DNA of 64,000 nt. Source: Cryptocoryne crispatula var. balansae. Taxonomy: Eukaryota > Streptophyta > Magnoliopsida > Alismatales > Araceae. Made by a program: the position numbers and the translations under genes. Positions 22,062 through 32,694 of the stretch are shown here, piece after piece. Position 1 is the first letter of the stretch, and the number at the start of each line of letters is the position of its first letter. The stretch lies in assembly GCA_036172225.1 (NCBI GenBank), contig CM069924.1, positions 9,050,613-9,114,612 of the forward strand, read 5' to 3'. Under the pieces are notes generated by a model. The model was not told where the DNA came from and searched no databases. It was given only the letters and a program-made list of their open reading frames with translations.

Positions 22062-23547
22062 TGATAGAAATGTATGCCATACAAGCCAATCATATATGAT
22101 ATGATTCGACATTTCTAGGAATATCTCATTCAATTAAATAGGCAAAAACTTCGTTACTAGCTTTTATTAGAAGCGTATATCGTAATGAAGTCCTTGATCA
22201 CATGCAATGATGATTGAATCATGATGAGATCATGATTATGAGATCGATCATCTAGATGTATGTGATCTAAATGTTCCTAGTCATAAGATCCTTGAGACGG
22301 GACATTAAGAATCCGGATAGACTAGTGTGTGTGATGTCTTCTCATATGATAAGAATAACCGATCACATTGGTCATCAGTGTGGGGACACTGAGATACACA
22401 CACAGGCGCTCATTAGTGGAATGAATTCACTGAACTGACCAATTTAGGATAACTTGATCGGTATCTTACCGAACTGTCTATCAGGTTATTCTTACATCTC
22501 AATAGCACGGTTGGATCTTTGACCTGAGTCGCCAAAGATATCTTGCCAGGCATACTGTGTACTTTGACTATTGACTGATGGATCACTTAGTATTGTGGTC
22601 CTATATAGTTAATGGATTGGGTATATGGGAAACCTGGTGGAGGCAATTGAGCGGACAATATGGAATCGTTCACTCTCGGTAGGAGAGAGAGAGAATGTCC
22701 AATGGATAGTACTCTAAATCCTTGGCCAAGGTAGATAGGATAATTGGAAAAGGAGTTTTTCAGTTGATCCATTCCTGAGTACAATGTTTCATAGAGTTGG
22801 AATACTTAGGGGTTGACAGTCAGTGTCGAACCCCCGACCGACCGGGACATTGTATGAACGATGATTTAAATCCGTGTGGTAATTGATGATGGAAATGATC
22901 AAGGGATGTTTTTTAACTCCCCAAAGTCATTTAGGATCATAGGATGTTGCTTGTACCCCTTATGATCAGAATGCCGTAAAAACTGTTATCGGATAATGGT
23001 TTTGATTTAATTTAAAGAAATTGTTCTTTTAAATTAATTAAGGCTTCAACCAAATTGACTATTGGGCCTAGTGGGTCACACACAATAGATATGATCAATA
23101 AGATGAGGGCATGGACGCAATTTTATAGAAGTTTTGGGTTTTTGTGAAAAATTCCAACTTCTATATATAAATGGCTTATGAAGCCAAACCCTAACAAGCC
23201 ATAGGGCTGGAGCACGTCCCAAGCCTCCTCTCTTCCTCTCTCCTCTAGAAGGTGATCTCCCATGGTCAAGCTTGGATCTGGATGGTTTCTGGAGGTTCGA
23301 AGGAAGAGAGAACTCGTCTATTGAAGCAGATCGTGTGGATACCGCTAGAGACCGAACACTTGAATGGTTTTCAGCAATGAGGAATGTCCTCTCTTCATCC
23401 ATGGTGAGGGATTTTAGAAATCCCATGAGGTACTCTCGTTCTACTTCATATTCGGTTCCCGATTTTACTCGTTCGGCAACGATCAAGGCAAAGATCATAA
23501 TTTTATGGAATCAAAATTTTTTCACTGTCATGTATTGATTCCTTATA
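22062..23547 (+). repeat. Copia 5' LTR (1486 bp)
   Basis: It begins TGATAGAAATGTATGCC and ends TTCCTTATA, where the 3' LTR has TTCCTTACA. A TATATATAA promoter box lies at 23162-23170, followed at 23184 by the telo-box-like AAACCCTAA. The same LTR family occurs at 29645-30220 with 44505-45418, at 41417-43222 and at 63133-64000. Confidence 0.93.
23162..23170 (+). promoter_or_regulatory. TATA box of the copia 5' LTR
   Basis: TATATATAA just before a GC-richer segment carrying AAACCCTAA (23184-23192). The equivalent box in the 3' LTR is at 45030-45038. Position late in the LTR is normal for the U3/R boundary. Confidence 0.65.
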
Positions 23548-23548
23548 G

Positions 23549-23560
23549 TGGTATCAGAGC
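23549..23560 (+). promoter_or_regulatory. Copia primer-binding site, tRNA-iMet type
   Basis: TGGTATCAGAGC one base after the 5' LTR. This is complementary to the 3' end of plant initiator methionine tRNA, the standard primer of Ty1-copia reverse transcription. Confidence 0.93.
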
Positions 23561-26500
23561 TCGGTTGAAGCCTTGGTCGAAGTTGAATCGAAATTGGCTT
23601 GATTTCATGTGATTTCTTGCTTTCCCGAAACTGTGTACAGAGCAGTTTTGATTTGATCACCACAATTCCTATGAGATACCAAACCATGTGTGGTTAGTTT
23701 AAATTGATTTTCGTGGATGAGATCTTTCCAATGCCGCAAACCTCATGAATTTTGGCCATCCGGAGAGTCCGGAATGAGTTCGGAAAGTTGCTAAGATGAT
23801 CATATCCGAAAATCCGGCCGAAATTAGGGGAGTTGATGAACTTACCTATTTGGACTCAAATACCTCTGTCTAATGACGTAGGAAGATAGGAAATTAAGTT
23901 TTCTAGAGTTTCCATAAGTTATTGGACACTCAACGGCCCTTGGAGGTGCCGGATTTGAAAGGTATTTGCGGTTTGGGTTAATTGCGGCCGTGGCAACTTC
24001 CTTCGTAAACTGAGCGTTGTATAGAATTTTTCATGAGATGAAACTTATATAAATAGAATCCTTATTCTTTAAGGATTCTAACACATATTTTTTAGGATTT
24101 TTTGGACTCCGTTTGATACCCCAAATAAGGCCCGAAAGTTGGGCGGTTTTCTAGGGTTTCCGCACTCTGCCCAGCCCTTATCGGGCGAAGAAGACGGAGA
24201 GTCCGGATCGGATCCGGACCCGCCATCGCCGGGGGTATGTGGCGATAGTGCAGTGCATCCGGGCAAGGGTACGTGGCCACCCCTAGTTGGCGGCGGAGTC
24301 GGGCAGCGGCGCAAGCGGGCGCGCGGCGCGTGACGGCTAAGAGTTCGGAGCAGCCGCCGGGGGGGTCGTGGCTGGCGCTGATTGGCCGGTGCAATACGCC
24401 GCCAATTAATTTAATTCAAAAATAATTTTTAAATTTTTTTAAATTTATTTTTGGTCCGAAAAAATGCCAAAAAATTACAGAAAAATTGTAAAAAATTGTA
24501 GAATTTATTTAATGAGTTATTAAAGTGTTTAATGACTTATTAAATAGAGTTTTACTATTTTGTCATTGAATTATATTATTTTGATTTTGAAATTGTTTTA
24601 AGATCAAAATTAATGAAATTAATGATTATATAAGTTCTGAGAAATTATTTAATAGGTTTATAAAATGTTTATGAACCTGTTAAATAGTTTTGGACCATAG
24701 AGTCATTTTATAAATGATTTTAAAATTGTTTTAAAATCTTTATTGAATAAATTAGTGTTCAAATAAATTCTGAAAAATGTGATTTTGAAGAATTATGATT
24801 TGGACATTAATTTAATGCTTTGAAAATTTTTGGAAATGCATGGATCATCTAAATATTTTGTATTGCTTGTCTTATGCATGTAAATTGTTTATATGTGCAT
24901 TTCATGTTATTTATTTTATGAAAATTCGACAAGCATGAAATTTGGAATTTCAAAATTATAGTATATAATTTTATGATGGTATATGTGATATATCTCATAT
25001 AATTATCACGTATGCACTCTATGTTCATGTGATGATTGTTGGTGAGTGTATGGAGGTGATCATGGACTTAAATATGCTTTGCTTTTGATTGCTTGGTTAA
25101 TTAAGTTGGTTATGTTATTAAATGGGGTCTGCGTGTGCCTCCTCTCTCTCTATACAATCTGATTGTACATTCTACCTTCCCCCTATTGGTGTACTCCCCT
25201 TAGTTAAAACCAAGGTTTCTTATTATGAGTTGTACATTTGTGGGTCTGTGTACCCTTTAGCTGCTTATAATGGTTAGAAGCCAGCTCGTGGTAGAATGGA
25301 GAGCGGGACCACTTGAAGAAGCACCCTTCTGAAGTGGGAGCATACCAACTCAAGCTTCTGAAGCAAGGAATTGCATCTATAGGGGTGCCTTAGGTGTATG
25401 CTTAGGGTTAAGTCCATGATCACCTATGTTTTAATGCATATTTGATATGTGGTGTGTGCTACAGTTTATACCTTAAATATATGATATTCCAAAGTTATAT
25501 TAATATTTATATGCAACACCTATATTGATGAGACTAAAATAAAATTCCTCCTCATTTTAATTAGGTCGATAAACGTGAGACATTGAGAATGACTCACGTA
25601 GCCTTCCGTTGTTATGGTCTTGATGAGCCAATCTTAGATTGGATGGGTTTGTTGTGTTTCCCATAAGACTCATTCAGCAAGGGATTGGTGATCATGGCTA
25701 AGGCATTTGCCAAACTTTGGGGTGGACCATTGCATGGCCTTGTTGTGTTTCCCACAAGGGCTATGTTAAGAATCCATTCTCATAACGTAACAAGCGGATT
25801 TGACCTAACTAGAGCATATAACTTGTTGTGTTTTCCACAAGGTTATAACTCTAGAGGCTAAATGACTAAGAATTACATGGGTTGTAATTGGTAAAAGTTA
25901 CCTACCTATTAAGTATGGGATGACTTGTTGTGTTTCCCACAAGGTTATCACCATAAAGTTAGTAGGGTCTTGGTCCCCACTAGGATGTTTTCGTGATATC
26001 CCATTTTTGCATAATGAGGGTTATGCAAATTCATCGAAAATTAGTGGGAGTATAAATTAGGATGAAAGACCATATCTTAATTTTAATGAATGTCTGTAAT
26101 GTTGATATAATTATATCTCTGTTGTAGAATATTATAAACCACCATTAATCTAGCATGCTAGATGCTAAGTATTTTAATGGCTCACACTTCTTATATTGGT
26201 TTAGAACTAAGAGAATAGTTCTCATAGTTGACCTATTGACTATCCTACTTGAGAAGTAGGTATCTCCTACACTATTTAATGATGTGAGAGAAGATAAGAT
26301 CTTATGTCATTGAAAAGATGTATTAATTGTCGTATGTATATCAGATGTTAGCCTCTATCAGGTAAAAATAGTAGTGGCAACATGGATAGATGGATATGAT
26401 ATCCATCATGGCTCATGGTGATGAGCTAATTAAAGGCAAAGAAGAATAATACATCTCGAATACTTCTTATTGGTGAGACTAATAGAAAGAAGTAAGATCA

Positions 26501-27600
26501 TTAGATAGAGATAGAGGGTGATAGTTAAAAGTCAAAGAAGTGAGTCAAGATATTATAACCCAAATTTGACATAGCATTCTTCTACTATCATGATGATGGT
26601 AAGTAGCAGAAGAAGTGCAAAGTGTATTGCACATAATGCAAAGGTGGGGCTTGAGAAGCTTCATGTATCTATGTCATTAACATTTACTTGTCTTAAATAC
26701 ATATTTAATAGTATAAGATACTATATGTGTGTATTCTAGTATAAGATACTAGGGATGCATATAATAGTATGAGATACTAGATATGCATCATATATCTACA
26801 ATGAGTTGTAGATAATAGCAAGTAAATGAAGGCTTAAAGAAGATTGTTGACCTACATATGAAATGGTAAAAAATGTTGCATCATTACTAGTGGGAGATAC
26901 AAATTTTCTATAGCCTTCTAGAGTTGTCTTAATTATCCTTCTAAAAGAATATTGTTTTCATTTCCTAGTTGAATAAATAGAGATTTATTCTATGGTATGA
27001 AAATGATAATTGGTAAAGTGTTTATCAGTAGGAGCATAATAAAGTGTTTATTTATATTAGATATGTATGCTCTTATAATATGTGTGAATAATCATCATTA
27101 GGTGAAGTAGATTGATATTGATCAATCTATTGTTTAATAGTACGGTCATATTTATAAGAAAAGACTTAAGGAGTACTATTCGGATAGAAACATATAGGTA
27201 AATGATTTGGAATCATTAACTATATGTAAGTCTTATCTTATTAAGCAAAATGACCAACTCTTCATTTGTTAGACATGGAGAGAGGGCTAATGAGTTTATA
27301 AAACTCATGCATCTAGATACATGTTAGCCCATATCTATTAATGTTAGAGGATAATATTTCAACTTCATTAATTTTCAAAGATGACTTCTCTAGGTATGGA
27401 CATATGTACTTTATGAAGTATAAATCCAAAACCTTTGAAAATTATTTGAGATTAAGAATGAAGAGGAAATATTAATGAAAAGAGTATTAGAACTCTTTGA
27501 TGAGATCAAAGATGGGATACTTAAGTAATAATTCACACATAAATGAAGGATAGTGAAATCTAATTTTGATGGACACCTCTTATACAATTTAGCTTAATTG
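23561..27600 (+). other. Copia leader and degenerate gag region
   Basis: I see no intact gag here. The stretch contains a GC-rich block (24130-24400), an AT-rich duplicated block (about 24490-24770, with AAATTGTTTTAA repeated) and a periodic motif TTGTTGTGTTTCCCACAAGG at about 25648, 25738, 25822 and 25923. From 26000 to 27600 the sequence has copia-like base composition but stops in every frame. Gag and protease motifs cannot be placed with confidence. Confidence 0.5.
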
Positions 27601-27689
27601 AGTAGCTAAAATGAGAAGTTATATTGTGTAGGACATATATGGATAATGACAACCTTTGAAAAATTCTTCTTTGTCTATTTAGGGGTTAG

Positions 27690-29634
27690 CACTCAATATA
27701 GGCACTTGATCTTAAATCGGTACCTTCCAAATATATTCCAATTATTCCATATCAGATATGGAAAGGGATTAAAGCTTGACCTTAAGCAAGTTAAGGTTTC
27801 AGAATGTCTGGCTTGGTAAATAAGTATAACCCTATCAAGTTGGAATATAAGACTATAAAATGTTGGCTTGTGGGATATCCTAATAAAATTTAAGGATATT
27901 AATACCTCCCTTAGGGAGAAGGGTATGAGTTGCTCATCTCTCCATATTTCTAGAGGAAGAGTCCCTCCTTTAGAAAGATAGTGGGAGCAAGGTATAAATG
28001 GAAGGTGTTTCCAATCCCACAATCCATGGACACTTTTATTAAGGTACTATCTTATATTTACACAAGGGCAAATCATAGATCTTTTCTTATGTCCAATCAA
28101 TCTAAGAGATATGTGAGACATATCTTTGATGGAAGAAATAAAACATAAGATAAAAGGATAATGATCCTAAGATCTATATTGAAGCAATATGAGATATTGA
28201 TTCAAAATGGGAAGAAATAATAAAATCCGATATAAACTCTATCTATTCTAATCAAGTTCAGAACTTGATTGATCCACCTAAGGATTTAGTATCTATAGGG
28301 TATAAATGGATCACTAAAGAATAGATTGAAGTATATTAGAAGGTAGAGACCTTCAAAGTAAGGATAGTTAAAAGGGATATCATTTATGTCAAATAGTTGA
28401 CTATGATAAGACCTTTTACCTATGCCATAGAATTAATCCATTCGGATTTTGATTCTTACACACTATGACTATAGGATATGTCAAATGAAAGTTAAGATAG
28501 TGTTTTTCTATGTTATTTTGAGAAACAGGTGTATATGATACAACCTTTGGGAATCAAGTTCCAAAACATCCAAATAATGTGTGCATAAGGTCCATTTATG
28601 GATTAAAGTAAAACTTCTCATAAATGGTAGATAAGGTTTAATGAGATTAAATCTTATGACTTCATTGGGAATGAAGATGTGTCTTGTGTTTTCATATAAG
28701 ATAAGTGGGAGTGCTATTATCTTCTTGACATGATAAAGTAAGTATGTTATCATAAGTGAGCCTAGTTATCAATTAATCCTACAAACTTAATATGGGTTTT
28801 AAGATCTATGGAGATAGATCTAAATGGTTTCTTGGCCATACCCAATTCATGTGCGTAAATACCATAGTCAAAGAGTTTGACATGGTAAACTCCAAGATAT
28901 GTTTCTTACCTATGTAGTGTGGAGTTGATCTCTTTAAAGAGATGTCTTTATATACTTCTTGAGAGATAAAGAGATCACATTAGTATAGCCCTTATGCTTT
29001 TGCAATAGGGCCTATCACATTTGTGATGCTTAGTACATGACTTCATTGATGCTCTAAGTGTTATGAGCATTCATCAAGTAAATCCATGTGAGAGTCACAG
29101 GATAATTTAGAGATGTATCCTTGAGTACTTGAGAAGCACTAAGGATATTTCTCTAATGTATGGAGGATAAGACTTGAAGTCTTGTAGTTTTATGAACACA
29201 AGGTTCTAATCAGATAAGTCTAATAATAAGACAAGCTAATGGTGGTGCAGTGAGCTGGAAGAGTTTCATGCAAGAGAACACTGCTAATTCTACAACTAAT
29301 CTAAAGTAGATTGAATAATGGCTGTATATTGCTTAAGAAGCTGACTAGATGAAGATGTTCATCTAGCTTATGGGATTGTCCCAACCTTCTCTGTAAGTGT
29401 ATCATTGTTTTAGGAAAACAATGGGGTAGAGCCAAAGTCTCATTAGAAGTTTCAAACTTCTATGGCAATATCATAGAATCAGAGAGAATGCAGTTGATAG
29501 AGATATAATTAAAGATAGAGTATCTTCCGTTAATAACATTACAGATCCACTAATTGAAGCAATTACTCAAAGAGTGTTTGAGCTTCACCTTGAGTTGATA
29601 GAGATCAGCCAAATAGGTGATTGGCTTTAGTGCA
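27690..29634 (+). pseudogene. Copia polyprotein relic (integrase C-terminus, RT, RNase H)
   Basis: Pieces appear in the correct order across all three frames. IPYQIWKG and CWLVGYPNK mark the integrase C-terminus (27740-27880). YSNQVQNLIDPPKDL and GYKWITK mark the start of the reverse transcriptase (28230-28320). VYMIQP and RSIYGLK follow (28530-28610). RSTKDISLMYGG, then DRVSSVNNITDPLIEA and GDWL with a stop, then CKWEI mark the RNase H end (29120-29640). Many stops and shifts show long decay. The domain order integrase before RT identifies Ty1-copia. Confidence 0.85.
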
Positions 29635-29644
29635 AGTGGGAGAT
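29631..29644 (+). promoter_or_regulatory. Copia polypurine tract
   Basis: TGCAAGTGGGAGAT directly before the TGATAG start of the 3' LTR. The G/A-rich core is the expected primer for plus-strand DNA synthesis. Confidence 0.75.
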
Positions 29645-30220
29645 TGATAGAAATGTATGCCCTACAAGCCAATCATATATGATATGATTCGACATTTCTA
29701 GGAATATCTCATTCAATTAAATAGGCAAAAACTTCGTTACTAGCTTTTATTAGAAGCGTATATCGTAATGAAGTCCTTGATCACATGCAATGATGATTGA
29801 ATCAAGATGAGATCATGATAATGAGATCGATCATCTAGATGTATGTGATCTAAATGTTCATAGTCATAGGATCCTTGAGATGGGACATTAAGAATCCGGA
29901 TAGACTAGTATGTGTGATGTCTTCTCATATGATGAGAATGACCGATCTCATTGGTCATCAGTGTGGGGACACTGAGATACACATACAGGTGCTCATTAGT
30001 GGAATGAGTTCACTGAACTGACCAATTTAGGATAATCTGATCGGTATCTTACCGAACTGTCTATCAGGTTATTCTTACATCTCAATAGCACGGTTAGATC
30101 TTTGACCTGAGTCGCCAAAGATGTCTTGCCAGGCATACTATGTACTTTGACTATTGACTGATGGATCACTTAGTATTGTGGTCCTATATAGTTAATGGAT
30201 TGGGTATATGGGAAACATGG

Positions 30221-31590
30221 TGTAGACACGCAATTTTGGCCTACTTGAAGAGCTTAAATTCTTGTTTTCATGAGTAATATGTGAGTAACCTTTCAAGGGA
30301 ACCGAGTTTTCTGGAAAAATCAAGTTTTTCGGCGCATTTCGAAGAAGAATGATAGGCGTTGACCAGGGTCAAAGCGCCCTATAAACACGGCACCAGGCGC
30401 CCTATAAACAGGGCACCTGGCGCCCTATATATAGGGCGTCTGGCACCAAATCAAATCGACTTGATCGGCCGATTTGACCCCTCGCAGTAACTTGTCTAAT
30501 CGATTTGACATATCTCATGATGCTGGCGCCCCATATATAGGGCGCTATGCCGCGTGGCACTGCTTTTTGAAAATGGCCAAAGTACCCTCTTTTGGGCTAT
30601 AAATAGACACCCATTTGGAGCTGGGAGGAGGTTCCAACTTCGTGCCACCCGAGAGCTCATCCAACACCACATTTCTAAGCTATTTTCACCCCCCATAAGC
30701 CTTCAAACCGATTCAAAACTCTCTCCCAAAAACCCCAAAAACCTGTAGTTTCCTTCTTCAGAAATATGATTTTTCTCCGACTTTGAGGGCCTCTACACTC
30801 CATTTACCTTACATCTAGTGCCAAAACACTCTTCCATTAGCTTCACTTGAGTATTGGCTTCTTGAAGAAGTCCTCTTTCCATCTTGGAGGTCTTCCTACA
30901 CTCCGGGGCGACGCCGCGAAGAAGGGAAGAAAATCTGCTGAAGCCAGTCCCTGGTGCCCCATAAATAGGCCCCATCAAGGGGACACCTGCAGCAGGCGCC
31001 CCATATATGGGGCACTAGCAGGGGCAGACCCCGTTTTGCATTTTTTTGAGTTTATTTACCTTTCCGGTCGATCCTTTACCCCCTTTCATTTTACCTCTCA
31101 TTAACATGTCATTTAGCATATATTGAGCCGCTCATTTGCATTTTCATGCATATCTAAACCTTCTAAATAGGGGTTGGGATTTAGTCTCAATCTGGTTAGT
31201 CTCTTTCCTTTTACATGTTTGAATTCAAATTTGAGCACGATACTATGCTTTCATTAGAACTAATGAACCTTTCACTCGTTTCTATGTTTTCTTATGGACA
31301 TTTTTAGGTAAATCCGATTGAGGTGGAGCTCCAACCGGATTGAAGACGAAGGACTCACTAAGCTCTCTTCTTTCGGCCGGCCGAGAGAGGAGAAGTCGGA
31401 ACCCAACAATCTCCCCGCTTCCAAAGGTACGACGGTCATTTCTACATTTCATTTATTTTCATTCTACTATATTTTGGAGCCTCTGGCTCCTGGTGACCAC
31501 AACCACTAACATCCCATCCACCAAGACCCCAAAGCAAGCGTAGGGGCCGGAAAAGGGGGATCTACGGATATCCCGTTTCGGGTGCCTACA
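30221..31590 (+). repeat. Tat 5' LTR (1370 bp)
   Basis: It begins TGTAGACACGCAATTTTGG and ends TTTCGGGTGCCTACA. Several imperfect palindromes of the type GGCGCC-CTATATATAG-GGCGYC lie at 30378-30450, 30523-30548 and around 30994-31015. Compared with the 3' LTR it lacks about 23 bp near 30968 (the 3' copy has GGCACTTTGACTTTGGTCAA there). Otherwise the two LTRs remain very similar, so insertion is younger than the surrounding copia. Confidence 0.93.
30598..30605 (+). promoter_or_regulatory. TATA box of the Tat 5' LTR
   Basis: GGGCTATAAATAGACACCC contains TATAAATA. The same box is at 43487-43494 in the 3' LTR. It lies about 380 bp into the LTR, so the R/U5 portion would be long (about 960 bp). 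Confidence 0.7.
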
Positions 31591-31595
31591 CCTTT

Positions 31596-31614
31596 TGGCG
31601 ACCACGGTGGGACC
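31596..31614 (+). promoter_or_regulatory. Tat primer-binding site
   Basis: TGGCGACCACGGTGGGACC starts five bases after the LTR. It begins with TGG like all CCA-complementary primer sites. It is not the initiator-Met type; which tRNA it fits cannot be settled without a tRNA database comparison. Confidence 0.7.
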
Positions 31615-32694
31615 GACTTTGCTTTAGTGAGTTCTTCTTGTCTTTCCTAAGAATGTCCACTTGAAAACATGCTTATTTTCACTCTAATTCTCATTTAAGC
31701 CATTTTCATTTCCTTGCATTGCTATTTACTTGCTTACATGCTTGTTTGTTTCCTCGGAGTGTCATCAAGTTTCTTCTAATTTACCTACTTTTCGTTGGTC
31801 CTTTTAAAGCATACAATCTGATTTCTAGCCTTGTTTATCAACTCATTTCACCTTAGCATCTTAAATATCATCTTATTTTATCCCTTGTTAAGTATACTTG
31901 CCTATTTCCTTATAAGTCTAGTTCTTCTTTAGTAAATTTTCCAAGCATGCTTAGTCAAAATTAGTTCTCTATTTCACCTTAGTTTGATTTCATATCATTG
32001 TCTTGTTTACTTGCTTCCTACAACATCTTGTTAATCATTGTATGCTTTTATTTTCTTCTTCGTTGCTTCTTATTCCTTGACATTTCACTTGCATTTAGTT
32101 TGCATTGGGGTTTCAGGCTCCTTAGGTCATCCGAGAAGGGAGGCTCTCTCCTCCCAAAGCCCTACATATCGAAACACCCCTCTTGGTGGTTGCCAACTCC
32201 TCCTCCGGGGATTCCCTCTCGGAAGGACTGGGTAGCTTCCATCAAGGCCTCCGTAAGTCCCCAGACGTGAAGGATTCCCTCTTCACTGATCGGGCTGGTT
32301 GTACCATTTTATCCCAAAACCCAGAGTACCTATTACCTATCGTTGTGAAAAGAGTGACAACCTTAGATTGCTCAGCGTTGTGAGAGCATAGGGTCCTACC
32401 CATTTATTTGAGTGGACAATATTTCTCTTAACAAGCCATTAATTTGAGGTTGAAACAACAAAAAAATTTTTGCGTTAATCATTCCAAGTCTTTGCTATTA
32501 CTTGTTTGCAAACGAAAATTGAAAATTAAACAAAAATCCAAAAATCATTTAAAAATAACCAAAACAAAAAAAATTGCTTGAGGTTAATTTGTTTGATAAC
32601 TTGCTTGTCCGACAAAAGAAAATCAAAACAAAAAGGGGTCAAAAATCAAAAAAAAAATACTTGAGCTTTTATTTGTCAACCTTCTTTTTTTGTT
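31615..32694 (+). other. Tat leader between primer site and gag
   Basis: About 1.1 kb of T-rich, then A-rich, untranslated leader. Short open frames at 31998-32383 are not conserved-looking and precede the gag start. Packaging signals would be expected here but cannot be identified by eye. Confidence 0.55.

Noticed and set aside
23549..23560. TGGTATCAGAGC as part of a tRNA gene
   Set aside because: It is the 12-base primer site directly after an LTR; no cloverleaf follows.
25640..25950. Evenly spaced repeats as a CRISPR-like array
   Set aside because: Only four imperfect copies, in a plant retrotransposon leader, with no cas genes.
27693..28022. 109-codon minus-strand open frame
   Set aside because: It is the antisense of the decayed copia integrase/RT region, which has the correct family motifs on the plus strand.
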